A stretch of 64,000 nucleotides of DNA from Zygotorulaspora mrakii (lineage: Eukaryota > Ascomycota > Saccharomycetes > Saccharomycetales > Saccharomycetaceae): NCBI RefSeq assembly GCF_013402915.1, contig NC_050725.1:558001-622000 (forward strand), in the 5' to 3' direction. The notes beneath the pieces were generated by a model. It was not told the origin of the DNA. It did no database searches and worked only from the letters and a program-made list of their open reading frames with translations. Below are positions 19,393-29,701 of this stretch, one piece after another (within the stretch, counting starts at the first letter, position 1; every line of letters starts with the position of its first letter). A program made the translations under genes and the position numbers.

Positions 19393-20592
19393 ATGATGGG
19401 CGTTACGGGTCCAATCACAGATGACCAGGCAGATAAACCGCTTTCTATTGATGAGGAGTACGACTTATGGAAGTCAAATGTCCCACTAATGTATGACTTC
19501 GTCAGCGAGACGAGATTAACTTGGCCCTCTTTGACAGTGGAATGGCAGCCAGGACAGGATCCAAGTAGTCGACAACACATGGTAATCGGCACACACACTT
19601 CAGGAGAGGAACAAAATTATTTGAAAATTGCTTCAATCGAGTTGCCAGACGAAATACTACCCGAGCAGAGTACGTCATCGAGTGACCGTACAACCAAGTC
19701 GAATATAAAGATCAGTAGAAAGTTCAAGCATGAAGAGGAGGTCATTAGAGCTCGATATATGCCACAAGACACTAATATCATTGCTACGATCAACGGTAAA
19801 GGTACGGTGTATATATACGACCAATCGATGGATCAGACCGATGGGCTAAAGCTGACTTTAGATTACCATAAACAGAATGGTTACGGTTTATCCTTCAATT
19901 CGAACGATGAAGGGAAGCTGCTCAGTGGATCAGATGACACTACTGTCGCTTTATGGGATGTTACTGGAAAACTACTGGCTCCTATAAGTGTCTGGACAGA
20001 GTCACATTCTGACATAGTTAATGATTGTAAATGGCACGAATTTGATCTCAACATATTTGGGTCAGCCTCAGAAGATTTAACATTGAAGTTGCATGATCAA
20101 AGGATAAGAGACTCTGTCACTTGTACAATTAAATCCAAAGAGCCGTTTAATACTCTTTCATTCAGCAGGCACTCCAAGTATTTATTTGCAGCTGCAGGTA
20201 CAAATTCCTTGGTTTACCTATACGATGCAAGAAATCCATCGAAAGTTTTACATACAATGCCAGGACATGAAGGTTCCGTCACAAATCTTGAATTTTCGTC
20301 AAAAGAGGATGGAATTCTTGTCTCATCGGGCGATGATCGAAGAGTGATTATGTGGGATCTAGCCGAAATAGGTGCCGAACAAGCTCCTGATGATGCTGAT
20401 GATGGTGCCCCAGAAGTGATGATGATACATGCAGGTCATAGAAGCTCTGTAAATGATTTCTCGATATCTCCAAACATACCGTGGCTGATAGCAAGTACAG
20501 AAGAGGAAAATATCATTCAAGTATGGAAATGCTCCAATAAGCTTCCTAGAGTCGGAGGATTCGTAAATGTAGATGACTCCATGCTGGAATGA
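19393..20592 (+). CDS. HAT2: Hat2, WD40 subunit of type B histone acetyltransferase
   Basis: RbAp46/48-type histone chaperone that holds Hat1 on newly made histone H4, acetylating H4 K5/K12 before nuclear import. The N-terminal H4-binding helix and CAF1C domain are visible (EEYDLWKSNVPLMYDF, then LTWPSLTVEW). WD40 repeats follow, with GH-WD-type blocks such as LLSGSDDTTVALWD, FGSASEDLTLKLHD, YLYDARNPSKV and VSSGDDRRVIMWDL; the acidic PP-like loop APDDADDGAPE before the last repeats is typical of this family. Length 399, against 401 in S. cerevisiae. Convergent with the downstream PBI1-like gene. Confidence 0.96.
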   Translation: MMGVTGPITDDQADKPLSIDEEYDLWKSNVPLMYDFVSETRLTWPSLTVEWQPGQDPSSRQHMVIGTHTSGEEQNYLKIASIELPDEILPEQSTSSSDRTTKSNIKISRKFKHEEEVIRARYMPQDTNIIATINGKGTVYIYDQSMDQTDGLKLTLDYHKQNGYGLSFNSNDEGKLLSGSDDTTVALWDVTGKLLAPISVWTESHSDIVNDCKWHEFDLNIFGSASEDLTLKLHDQRIRDSVTCTIKSKEPFNTLSFSRHSKYLFAAAGTNSLVYLYDARNPSKVLHTMPGHEGSVTNLEFSSKEDGILVSSGDDRRVIMWDLAEIGAEQAPDDADDGAPEVMMIHAGHRSSVNDFSISPNIPWLIASTEEENIIQVWKCSNKLPRVGGFVNVDDSMLE

Positions 20593-20756
20593 AGGCATAA
20601 ATTGTAATGTATTGAACTATTTTCTACACTTAATCGATATACATAAAATGCGCAAATGATATGGTCTTTTTGTTAACATAAATAATTAAATTGTTCAATA
20701 TGTTAGTTTACCAGGAAAGCTTGAGACCAATTAGGGTAAAAAGAATCAGACGGTTT

Positions 20757-22271
20757 TTAATTTTCTTCCATGAAGGACTGAAAGCACTCTACAAACGACT
20801 CCATATTGTACCTATCTGGGTAATGAATGCATATATTTAGACCATTACTTTCGGTATGTGTATAGGAAAGAGACATAAAAAGATTGGGAGACAGACTTCT
20901 GGTCACATTAAGCTCTCTAATTTTGAAGCCACCATTCTTATCGTCCTGGTCAGAAAACTTGAAGTCAGAAACATCATTGACCTGAATCAGCTTTGTATTC
21001 GTTGTTTTCTCCTCCAAAGTGAACCTCATTCTTTTTATATCGTCGTCATTAAAATCTGATCTTTCCCAAGTTCTGAGCCGTTGCTTTATTATTGAGGTAA
21101 CATGCATCGTAATTTGTCTGAATTGATATTCGAGTAATTGCTCTTTATATCTAGGATCGCTCCGTTTTGGTTTTATGCTTCTTGAGTCATATCCGTTGTA
21201 TATGGTCAAGCCTTGGAAAACTTTATCATCTATCAGAGAAAGAGGACATTCAACTCTGACATTTTTGTAATACAAACCGAAATCAGATGAATCTTCTATT
21301 GATGATCTTAGATTTATCGGTATAACGAAAGTGATGCTTGCATTAAAGTTTTTAACCATAGGTTTCAAGCATAACATAGTGATACCACAAATGAAGCTTC
21401 TCAAACATATGTTCTGATCTGCTGCGATTGAGCTTAAATGGTCAAACCGCTCGGGTGCAATCGTACCAAAGATAGTAGTACCGCATAAATTATTGTCAGT
21501 TCTTAAAATATCAGAATAGCGCATTTTGATTTCTTTTGGCTGCTGATGGAGGTTGGAGTTTAGATAATCAAATGGCCTTTTAACAGCATTCAGATATATG
21601 GATTTGAAAAAGGACTGTGTTTGCAAATTAAGAAGGTCTGCAGCCATTGCTGGTAAATGCAGCTTAGCGTTATCGAAAATAGATCTTGATAGTTTCTGCT
21701 GACTCTTAGGATCATTTTTAAAAACTACGGTCAACTCTTCACCACTTTTTGAGACACAGTTTAGGGCTTCTAGGAACAGCTTATGAAAAGCAGCTGCAGA
21801 AAAGATGTCAAATAGAACATCATGTCCATGAAAAATGACTAAAGTTTCATCAACAACATATAGCTTCCATAAAACGTTATTTGATCCCGGCTGGAAAGTA
21901 GTTTGATTAAAAATATGGCGAATCAAGTACGGAGGTGCTCCAAAGCGACAGTTTATCACTTCGTCCTTGTAGCTGTCGAAGGTTATCTCCTTCACAACGT
22001 CTGCATATTTTATTTCGTTGACTGGAGCAAAATCCAGCCTCTCATTTATGGTTGCATAAAGCTCTACATGCTCACTTATCATCTTTTTCAGAACTCTGGA
22101 TAACATAGATGTGCTCAGTCTAGAGTCCTTGTAAGTCAAGAGTGTGGCATCATCGGTCCATTCTTCAGCGGTGGATGAATACATCGCACCAAAAACCACT
22201 CCATTGCGGTAACCCTCAAGTGTTTGCGAAAGCACCTTTCTCTCCACGTTACATAGACTTCTGAATGACAT
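20757..22271 (-). CDS. PBI1: PBI1-like member of the alcohol acetyltransferase fold family
   Basis: The protein belongs to the ATF/condensation-type acyltransferase superfamily, by overall layout and by the block IFHGHDVLFDIFSAAAFHKLF (residues about 147-166, cited in parts IFHGHDVLFD and AAAFHKLF). In the active enzymes this block carries HxxxDG. Here His150 is followed by Asp155 at one residue too far and the Gly is Ile156, so the catalytic motif is not intact. Length 504. The best match by neighbourhood is S. cerevisiae YPL272C (PBI1, about 517 residues), which lies next to ATP15, as here except that POL5 is interleaved. Function of PBI1 is not established. Assignment rests on synteny and fold resemblance; an ATF2 or SLI1-type paralog is the alternative. 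Confidence 0.65.
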   Translation of the reverse strand: MSFRSLCNVERKVLSQTLEGYRNGVVFGAMYSSTAEEWTDDATLLTYKDSRLSTSMLSRVLKKMISEHVELYATINERLDFAPVNEIKYADVVKEITFDSYKDEVINCRFGAPPYLIRHIFNQTTFQPGSNNVLWKLYVVDETLVIFHGHDVLFDIFSAAAFHKLFLEALNCVSKSGEELTVVFKNDPKSQQKLSRSIFDNAKLHLPAMAADLLNLQTQSFFKSIYLNAVKRPFDYLNSNLHQQPKEIKMRYSDILRTDNNLCGTTIFGTIAPERFDHLSSIAADQNICLRSFICGITMLCLKPMVKNFNASITFVIPINLRSSIEDSSDFGLYYKNVRVECPLSLIDDKVFQGLTIYNGYDSRSIKPKRSDPRYKEQLLEYQFRQITMHVTSIIKQRLRTWERSDFNDDDIKRMRFTLEEKTTNTKLIQVNDVSDFKFSDQDDKNGGFKIRELNVTRSLSPNLFMSLSYTHTESNGLNICIHYPDRYNMESFVECFQSFMEEN

Positions 22272-22912
22272 CTCTTCCTGTTGATTTTATTTTTTGACAA
22301 ATTCCACGTTAAGCAGTGTAACAAAGAGGCAGCCAATGCTTACCAAACTTCAGAAATTTCGTGGTGACGAACTGCCCCATTTATATATCAGATCCCAGAT
22401 CCCTTTCATGGAGAAAACATTTCAGAGAGGCTTGGCGGATCGTACAAATAGTGTGATCCAATGGCACTTCTACGTTGGGTATTCTGTAAACAGTCACTAC
22501 AAGGGTTTCGAGGCTCATTCACCAACAAAAGCTCTGGATCAATCCCCCAGCAAACTTTACGAACAGCATCCTTTCAGTCATAACGCTTCAGCTTCTGCTT
22601 TGCTTTCGATACCTAAGATTGTAATAAATTTTCGGTGAACGAGCGGCTGACCGTATTAGGCATACTATAACGTATAGCTAAACGAAACAGCGGGGAAGTT
22701 AAACGACATTAAAGAGTTATGCAAGACTTATAGCGCTCGTATTAGCACCTGAATTGATGATAGTTTAAAGGATTTTACGGCAAATTATTTACCAGTTACT
22801 TCACAGTTGCTGCGATAGGATACATTGCGAAAAGTAGGCTAAACGAGGAGATTTTACGACCTAATAGCTGTGAATGACTGGCACCTGTCGGCCTTCTCAA
22901 GCATTAAGTAGT
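22272..22912. other. Intergenic region between PBI1 and POL5
   Basis: Upstream of PBI1 and downstream of POL5, both on the minus strand. A 114-codon plus-strand frame (22294-22638) covers half of it but shows no domain and a composition like translated non-coding DNA. I see no other signal. Confidence 0.5.
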
Positions 22913-25900
22913 TCACTTTCTTGAGGCAAGCCAGTTCACTAAGTCTATAAATAAATTTGGACCGAATTTACCGTGATTCTTCCATTGCTTCAATGTCGTG
23001 GTGTAGAGATCGATTATCTTATCACACACTTCTCCGGGCTGTTCGTCATTTCTCGTACCAATTAAAATCTTCGCCAAGAATAGCGATGTTGTGGCACAGA
23101 CTGAGTGGTAAATAACTTTGTGCAAGCCGTTCTTCACTGCGAGCAGTCTTAGATGTGTAGCCTCCAACATCATGTACAATTTCTTGGAGTCTTCAATAGC
23201 TGGCTGAAATTCCGATGGTTTTATCTTGTAAATTCGTGTCTTAAGTAATTTTGAAATTCTTAGTGCCAATGGCTGGTCAACGGTTTCACGAATACAATTG
23301 ATCATTGGTTCGATAAAAAGCAATAGATTGTTTAGAGCTGCGGGAGTAGAATCGTTACTTGGAATTCTCTTTTCCACATTTTTAATATAGATTTCCAACA
23401 TGTCGATAATTCTGTTCTTGAAAGTTATGACATCTTCACGAGATTCTTTTGCCTCAATTTTTCTGTCATTCCCCGTGTTAACGCTTGTAAGCGCTTCTTT
23501 TCTGCGCTTAAAAATTTCTGATAACTGCCCATCTAACTGCATCATCATCTCATCATCCATGGACTCTATTTCATCTTCATCACTGTCATCACCTGATTCG
23601 TCATCCATTTGATTGAAGTCAACCTCCCCTTTATCATTAAGCATATTTTCAGGGATATTCAAAGCTTTAGCTAACGCACTTGTTGCCTCTTTATCTATTT
23701 CAGCAACATCATCGTCCCCTTCATCGTTAGATTCACCGCTGTCACTGTCACTGTCCGACGCAGACAATTCCTCGTCTGAGCGATCATTTTCTTCGAGATC
23801 AGCTTCACCTCTGTCTTCGTCTTCCATTTGACTTTCTTCAGCTTCAGCATCGTCCTCGTCCTGCTCATCAGTATCTTCAAACAATTGTGAGAATCCTTTT
23901 TTGTTCTCTCTAGCACTCAAAACATCTAACAAGACCTTAAGTTCGTCTTCACCGACAACATTGATAAATTGCTGCCAAACAAGTAAACTCAATTTTCTAA
24001 ACAAAGATTTTCTCTGTGCTAGCAAAGATAGCAATATTTCTGTTAATCCAACTAGAGAAGTTGATTTTTCGATTTGCAATTCATTGTAGAATGCACATAG
24101 TTCTTCAATTATGGATATGGATTCTGACTCACCAGCGTACATCTCGAGGATACACATGGAAAGAAGACATTCTAAACCACGAGATTGGGGATTAGCCAGA
24201 TCATTTGACACCTTTTTTAAAACTACTAATGAGTCATTTTTTATAGCAAGAAGGCTTTCATCTAATGGATTGGCCAGTTCTCTTTTTGAAGATTCCTCCT
24301 CTAGTATAATTTCGAGCGCTTGAAATTGCCAGGAATGACCTTTGTTCTCAACGGTGGTCAATTCAGATAGTACTGAATATAGCCTATCTCTTGCAATTCT
24401 ATTGATATACTCATTACCTTTCAGGAAAAAGCCACACATAACAATCGGCTTTAATAAAGGTTTTAGTGAGAGTTGATCGTTAATTTTGGACTTATGAGAT
24501 CGTATGATATGTAATAGAGTATCCAACGAGAACTGTACTTCATTTTTTTGCATCTTTGAAATATCGCTTAGTTGAGAAGCCAAACACTCAAATAAACTTG
24601 ACAAACAGTTTCCCGTTATGTTGTTAAGAGAAATTAGTTTTGATACAGTTTTGGACTTGGTTAATTTATCAAAGTTTATGGAACCATTTGAACCGAACAA
24701 TATCGATTCTAAGCATGGTATCAGTTTTTCAGAAGGATTATCTCCACATATATTGACAACTTTGCGTAAAGAGTTTTGTGACATCTTGTACAACAATCTC
24801 TTAGAGTTACTAGATTGATTTATTAAACATCTCATAAAATTTTGACTGAAACAACAATGTAGCCAACTTGGGGATACGAAATCAAGAGTCTTCTCAAAAA
24901 TGAGGAATCCCAAATATTTCCTTTCACTTGAAGCTTTATCGTTGAAAAAAGTTTCGTCAACTGCAGCTTTCCAAAATTCAGGGAATTCAACAACTGAACT
25001 CTTCTCCTTTCTCCTCTTTTTTGAGGGTGGTCTATCAGAAGCAGGTTCATCGATAGCTGCAGGACTTGCTATAATAGGCAGCAGGATATCCCAAATGAAA
25101 TGTAATCTCGGATTCCAATTGGTGTTCTTCGTGGTGGGCGAATCTGGGGCTTCTTGGGACGCACCTGAGTTTCGAAGAACTTGAGACAGCAAAGGAAGAT
25201 TTCCCCTTGCTAGGGGATCATTTGCCTTCCAGCATTTTGAGTTCAGTTTCAAATCAGAACAGGCACTTGCCGTTTCATTTGGGGCATTCTTTAAGAGAGA
25301 AAGATAAATTGCCAAACCTTCGTTAGTGAGGGTCAATTGATACTTGTCGAATAACTGCAGAATACTTCTGATGCCGTTGGAATTCATAAAGGGCAGAAGT
25401 TTTTCGATCGTCCCAAATAGTGTGAACAGACATGGCTCTCTCAACCAAGCTTTCAAGGTTGCCAACTGTGCCAACTCATCAATGAACCGTATGGCAAACC
25501 CGGACACTCTACCATCTTCAATAAATATCTGGCTGAAAACAGGCTCATTTAGCAAAGCCTGTAATGCAAACATTTTACCGAATAGCAAACCACGCTCATC
25601 TTTCCCCTTCAAGACTTTCCCACTGGCGTTCTCACCAGTCGCACTGCCATCGATCGCAAGGTGTTCCGAGAGAACGTCAAAAAACTTGGTAATGGTAGCC
25701 AATTCTTGAGGTTTGGCAGCCTCATCTTCGATGCTTAAGGCCAAATTGATGACCTCGGTAAGACACAGTGAAAAGCCTAGTCGTGCGCTATTCCTGCCGG
25801 AGGCAAGACCTCCTACCAGCCTCTTGAGGACATACGACCATTCTTCAGCATCTCGAGGCAATTCTAGCGCTGCCAGGTCCTTTATCAGCGCTACAGCTGA

Positions 25901-25972
25901 CGAGACCCTTTCATCCTCGAGATCAGATGCTAGTTTATAAAACCAGTCTCGGTTAACACGCCCGATCACCAT
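22913..25972 (-). CDS. POL5: Pol5, nucleolar MYBBP1A-type rDNA-associated protein
   Basis: Despite its name this is not a polymerase in function: Pol5/MYBBP1A proteins are nucleolar, bind near rDNA and are needed for ribosome synthesis. The start matches the family (VNRDWFYKLASDLEDERVSSA), followed by HEAT-like helical repeats over most of the length. A strongly acidic stretch (about residues 715-815) is characteristic, with clusters such as DEQDEDDAEAEE and DDDVAEIDKE. The open frame extends to a GTG at 25978, but the first ATG is at 25972, giving 1019 residues, close to S. cerevisiae Pol5 (1022). It is divergent from ATP15 across a 580-bp shared upstream region. Confidence 0.95.
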   Translation of the reverse strand: MVIGRVNRDWFYKLASDLEDERVSSAVALIKDLAALELPRDAEEWSYVLKRLVGGLASGRNSARLGFSLCLTEVINLALSIEDEAAKPQELATITKFFDVLSEHLAIDGSATGENASGKVLKGKDERGLLFGKMFALQALLNEPVFSQIFIEDGRVSGFAIRFIDELAQLATLKAWLREPCLFTLFGTIEKLLPFMNSNGIRSILQLFDKYQLTLTNEGLAIYLSLLKNAPNETASACSDLKLNSKCWKANDPLARGNLPLLSQVLRNSGASQEAPDSPTTKNTNWNPRLHFIWDILLPIIASPAAIDEPASDRPPSKKRRKEKSSVVEFPEFWKAAVDETFFNDKASSERKYLGFLIFEKTLDFVSPSWLHCCFSQNFMRCLINQSSNSKRLLYKMSQNSLRKVVNICGDNPSEKLIPCLESILFGSNGSINFDKLTKSKTVSKLISLNNITGNCLSSLFECLASQLSDISKMQKNEVQFSLDTLLHIIRSHKSKINDQLSLKPLLKPIVMCGFFLKGNEYINRIARDRLYSVLSELTTVENKGHSWQFQALEIILEEESSKRELANPLDESLLAIKNDSLVVLKKVSNDLANPQSRGLECLLSMCILEMYAGESESISIIEELCAFYNELQIEKSTSLVGLTEILLSLLAQRKSLFRKLSLLVWQQFINVVGEDELKVLLDVLSARENKKGFSQLFEDTDEQDEDDAEAEESQMEDEDRGEADLEENDRSDEELSASDSDSDSGESNDEGDDDVAEIDKEATSALAKALNIPENMLNDKGEVDFNQMDDESGDDSDEDEIESMDDEMMMQLDGQLSEIFKRRKEALTSVNTGNDRKIEAKESREDVITFKNRIIDMLEIYIKNVEKRIPSNDSTPAALNNLLLFIEPMINCIRETVDQPLALRISKLLKTRIYKIKPSEFQPAIEDSKKLYMMLEATHLRLLAVKNGLHKVIYHSVCATTSLFLAKILIGTRNDEQPGEVCDKIIDLYTTTLKQWKNHGKFGPNLFIDLVNWLASRK

Positions 25973-26552
25973 CGTCACACTCAGAATACGGAAAAGAGCT
26001 ACCCCCTGATTAAACTATACGAAATATACATAATGAAAGAAACGGCAATAGAAGCGAACAGAAAGACATCATGTATTCATCGTTGATTGAAGAATAATGA
26101 CAAAATTTGTCCGATGATGCCCGATGATGTCCCAAATGACCAAATTTCATCCAAAAAGAGAAAAGCTATCCACGTGATGGTCATGTGATAGGCACGTGTT
26201 TATCACGTGTTTGAGATTCCTGGAAAGCATTTATCTCAAGCTTCTGCATGTAATTACATGTACAAAGATAGTCTGTGCTGCCACTTTTCAATGCTTCCAA
26301 GGGCTCTCGTTAAGCACCTTCTACAACAAATGTGTATCACCTCATACGAACCAATAAGCTGTCGTTTTCAGAGACTATTTCGTCTGGCGTGACAAAAAGC
26401 GATAATTCTCGAAAAAGGCCCGGCTGCTGGTACTACTTTATCCATATTAACCGTTTCTCCATGAACAAAACAGCGAATGGTACCTAGAATTAGGAATATC
26501 AGTTCAATTTGCAGTCTATCGAATCAGTAAGCAACTGCAGTACCGTGGAAAG
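25973..26552. promoter_or_regulatory. Shared POL5/ATP15 upstream region
   Basis: Divergent promoter region. The side near POL5 has the near-repeat CCGATGATG twice (26111-26134), reminiscent of PAC cores, and CAAAATTTG (26101-26109) resembling RRPE, both weak. The E-box cluster in the middle is listed separately. No additional gene seen. Confidence 0.5.
26171..26209. promoter_or_regulatory. Cluster of three CACGTG and one CATGTG E-boxes
   Basis: CACGTG occurs at 26171-26176, 26193-26198 and 26204-26209, and TCATGTGA at 26181-26188, all inside 39 bp and 345-380 bp upstream of ATP15. Cbf1 binds CACGTG and in many budding yeasts marks respiratory and mitochondrial genes, which would suit ATP15. 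Pho4 or another bHLH factor is also possible. Confidence 0.7.
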
Positions 26553-26744
26553 ATGTCTTCTTGGAGAAAAGCTGGTCTAACTTACAACTCATATTTGTCC
26601 GTTGCGGCCAAAGTTATACGTTCTGCGCTAAAACCGGAACTGCAGACCGCCGCTGTTATGAACAGATCAAAAAGTGAAGGCAGATACGTCAAATATGAGA
26701 ATGGTTCAGCCGTAACTGACTCAGCACCATTGAACGATAAATGA
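26553..26744 (+). CDS. ATP15: F1F0 ATP synthase epsilon subunit
   Basis: Central-stalk subunit of the mitochondrial ATP synthase F1 sector. The 63-residue product aligns throughout with S. cerevisiae Atp15 (62 residues): MSSWRKAGLTYNSYL at the start, the VAAKVIRSALKPELQTA helix and the NRS block. Like its ortholog it has no cleavable presequence. It is followed in tandem by MDL2, as in S. cerevisiae (YPL271W-YPL270W). Confidence 0.95.
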   Translation: MSSWRKAGLTYNSYLSVAAKVIRSALKPELQTAAVMNRSKSEGRYVKYENGSAVTDSAPLNDK

Positions 26745-27158
26745 TTTCCACACTGTCTCTAAGCTTCAGGCGACAGAAATTCTCCACCCTTTAAGGGCAG
26801 ACGCGCTATTATTACATATTCGGGGTTTTTTTTTATTTGTAGGGCCAAGAGTGTAAACTATGATGGCCAATGTATGGCACGCTATACACGTTATGTTAAT
26901 ATATATATACTCATAAACGCCTCCATTTTAATGTTCTCTTTTCTATTTTTCATCCCAGAAGAATTATGTTTTTTTTTTTATTTCGGTGCATGAACAGAGA
27001 TAGACATGTCGCGCCCATCAGGCGAGCATGGTGAAATTTAAAGAAGAGGCTGCAATGTTATTGAGAATAGCAGTCGAGTGAGTTTGCTGGAGTTTTTATT
27101 TACATCGTTGCCCGCTTCCTCCAATTGTCCCCTTCTGTACCCTTAGGTGGATAGCAGC
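26745..27158. other. ATP15-MDL2 intergenic region
   Basis: Contains poly-T runs (26826-26834, 26971-26980) and the alternating TATATATATA at 26900-26909. These fit the ATP15 3' end and MDL2 promoter. No gene seen. Confidence 0.5.
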
Positions 27159-29465
27159 ATGCTCTCTATGATGCGTCTTTCATGGGCGCCTTTGCCGAAA
27201 CTGCCCAAACTGTTCTTGAAAAGGTCATTTGCATCGCAGATAACAAGTCCTGTGGTCAATCCGTATAGGAGTATCAAGTTGTCGGTACCTTCCGTGAGGA
27301 CATACCATGCTGGATTACCAGGTCTTAGAAAGCCTCATGGGGCTTCCGCTGTCGGCCAAAGAAGAATTGACCTCAAGAGGCTGTACTCTATGACTCAACA
27401 GTTGCAATCTCAGGCTGACTCTCAGCCAGAGACGCAGTCACACTCACAAAGTCCACCAGGAAACCAGACAGACCCTGTAAAAAATAATGCCAAAGACGAA
27501 GACATCAAATCCAGTTGGCGTGATATGGTGCGATTGCTGCTTCTGGCAAAGCCTGATTGGAAATTGCTGCTGATTTCAATAGCTTTACTTACCGTATCAT
27601 GCGTAATCGGTATGAGCATACCAAAAGTTATTGGGTTAGTCTTGGATGACTTGAAGACCGGGTTAGAGAACAACAAGGATAAGTACGGTGAAGAGACACC
27701 AGTTTCCATGGATGAACTGCCACCAATCGTGATGGATATGTCGATCTACGAATTTCTGGCATACTTTGGCGGATTCTTAGTTGTCGGTGTAGCAGCAAAT
27801 TTTGGAAGAATAATCCTATTGAGACTTCTCAGCGAAAGAGTCGTCGCAAGACTGAGAGCAAATGTTATCAAAAAAACTATACATCAGGATGCTGAATTTT
27901 TCGATAGACACAAGGCTGGTGATTTGATTTCTAGATTAGGTTCAGATGCCTATGTTGTCTCGCGTTCTATGACACAGAAAATCTCCGATGGGTTTAAAGC
28001 TCTTATTTGTGGCGGTGTTGGTGTCGGGATGATGATATCTATATCACCAGCACTTTCATGCTTGTTACTTTTGTTCACTCCGCCTGTTCTGTTCAGTTCG
28101 TCGATTTTTGGTAAAAGAATCAGAAATACTTCCACTGATCTACAGGAAGCAACTGGTACTCTAACAAGAGTCAGTGAGGAGCAATTCTTGGGAGTAAGGA
28201 CTGTCCAAGCATTTGTCGCAGAGCAGAAAGAGATTCATAGATACAATGACGCAATCAAGGGAATTTTTAACGTTGGTAAAAGAGCTGCTATTACGAATGC
28301 CAAGTTTTTCACAGTTACTAGTGGCCTTGGTGATATGAGTTTTTTAGTAGTTTTAGCATACGGTTCCTATTTGGTTTTGCAAGGTGGACTAAGTATTGGT
28401 GATTTAACGGCATTTATGCTGTATACCGAGTATACTGGGAGCTCTGTCTTTGGACTAACAAGTTTTTATTCAGAATTGATGCAGGGTGTTGGTGCTGCTG
28501 CAAGACTTTTTGAATTAACAGATCGTATACCATCAATAAAACCAACAGTTGGTAAAAAATTCATTCCTGGGCATGGTGAAATAGAATTGAAGAATATATC
28601 CTTTAGTTATCCGACAAGACCGGGAAATTTAATCTTTAATGGTCTAAATATGAAGATAAAAGCTGGCTCCAATGTTTGTATCGTAGGTCCATCAGGACGT
28701 GGTAAATCGACGATTGCACTGTTGCTGTTAAAATTTTATAATCCATCCAGTGGTCAAATATTCATTGATAAGCAAGAAATTTCAAAGACAAGCGCGAAGT
28801 CTTTAAGGCGACATATCGGGTTAGTGCAGCAAGAACCAATTCTAATGTCTGGAACAATCAGGGATAATATTACGTACGGTCTAACGTATACACCAACTGT
28901 TGAAGAAATAAGAACGGTTGCTAAACAGTGTTTTTGTCATAACTTTATCACCAAATTTCCTCAAGGTTATGACACCGTAATTGGACCCCAAGGAGCACTG
29001 CTGAGTGGAGGCCAAAAGCAGCGTATAGCAATCGCAAGAGCTATGCTAAAAAAACCAACCATTTTAGTTTTAGATGAGGCAACTTCAGCACTCGATGTGG
29101 AGAGTGAAGGTGCTATCAATTACACATTTGGTCAGCTGATGAAAAAAAAATCAATCACTATCGTTAGTATCGCGCATCGTTTAAGTACTATTAGAAGATC
29201 AGAAAATATCATAGTCCTAGGCAACGACGGTTCAGTTGTCGAAAGCGGTAAGTTCAAAGATCTATTTGTAGATCCAACCAGTGAGTTATCTAAGTTACTA
29301 CGTGAAAAATCAAGTAGATCGGAAAATTCATCTATCGCTGAACCGGCTGAACAGCAAATTGATGATTCGCTAATCACACAATCGGAGGAAACTCTTGTTG
29401 CTGCTGATGTGGATGAAATTTTAAAAGATGTTAGCACAGAGGGAAAGCCTATAAAACTCTCTTAA
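27159..29465 (+). CDS. MDL2: Mitochondrial ABC half-transporter Mdl2
   Basis: Half-size ABC transporter of the mitochondrial inner membrane, related to Mdl1 and to peptide exporters such as TAP/ABCB10. Residues 1-75 are rich in Arg, Ser and Pro with few acids, a mitochondrial presequence. A six-helix transmembrane domain follows (about 125-430) and then one nucleotide-binding domain: Walker A GPSGRGKST (from 510), Q-loop VQQEP, signature LSGGQKQR (from 615), Walker B ILVLDEATSALD and H-loop IAHRLST, all intact. The frame extends to a GTG at 27147; the first ATG is at 27159, with further Mets at +3 and +4 codons, giving about 768 residues, against 773 in S. cerevisiae. Confidence 0.94.
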   Translation: MLSMMRLSWAPLPKLPKLFLKRSFASQITSPVVNPYRSIKLSVPSVRTYHAGLPGLRKPHGASAVGQRRIDLKRLYSMTQQLQSQADSQPETQSHSQSPPGNQTDPVKNNAKDEDIKSSWRDMVRLLLLAKPDWKLLLISIALLTVSCVIGMSIPKVIGLVLDDLKTGLENNKDKYGEETPVSMDELPPIVMDMSIYEFLAYFGGFLVVGVAANFGRIILLRLLSERVVARLRANVIKKTIHQDAEFFDRHKAGDLISRLGSDAYVVSRSMTQKISDGFKALICGGVGVGMMISISPALSCLLLLFTPPVLFSSSIFGKRIRNTSTDLQEATGTLTRVSEEQFLGVRTVQAFVAEQKEIHRYNDAIKGIFNVGKRAAITNAKFFTVTSGLGDMSFLVVLAYGSYLVLQGGLSIGDLTAFMLYTEYTGSSVFGLTSFYSELMQGVGAAARLFELTDRIPSIKPTVGKKFIPGHGEIELKNISFSYPTRPGNLIFNGLNMKIKAGSNVCIVGPSGRGKSTIALLLLKFYNPSSGQIFIDKQEISKTSAKSLRRHIGLVQQEPILMSGTIRDNITYGLTYTPTVEEIRTVAKQCFCHNFITKFPQGYDTVIGPQGALLSGGQKQRIAIARAMLKKPTILVLDEATSALDVESEGAINYTFGQLMKKKSITIVSIAHRLSTIRRSENIIVLGNDGSVVESGKFKDLFVDPTSELSKLLREKSSRSENSSIAEPAEQQIDDSLITQSEETLVAADVDEILKDVSTEGKPIKLS

Positions 29466-29701
29466 ATGTGCAAACATCAATGCCATAAGTAATATATTCT
29501 CAACTATTTAGACTCAAGATTGCATTTGCACTTTCTTTGGCGCCTACATTTTTCATCATCGCATTTCAAACTTTCCTTGTTTACCTTTTTGGAAAAGGTA
29601 AAACAAATTTAAATGATTTATCTGGCAACAATCGAAAAGACGGAACAATCAGCATAGAAGAACATCACTAAATCTTTCGACCGATCTTCAAACCCAACGA
29701 A

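Noticed and set aside
22294..22638. 114-codon plus-strand frame between PBI1 and POL5
   Set aside because: No domain, atypical composition, overlaps the PBI1 upstream region; looks like chance.
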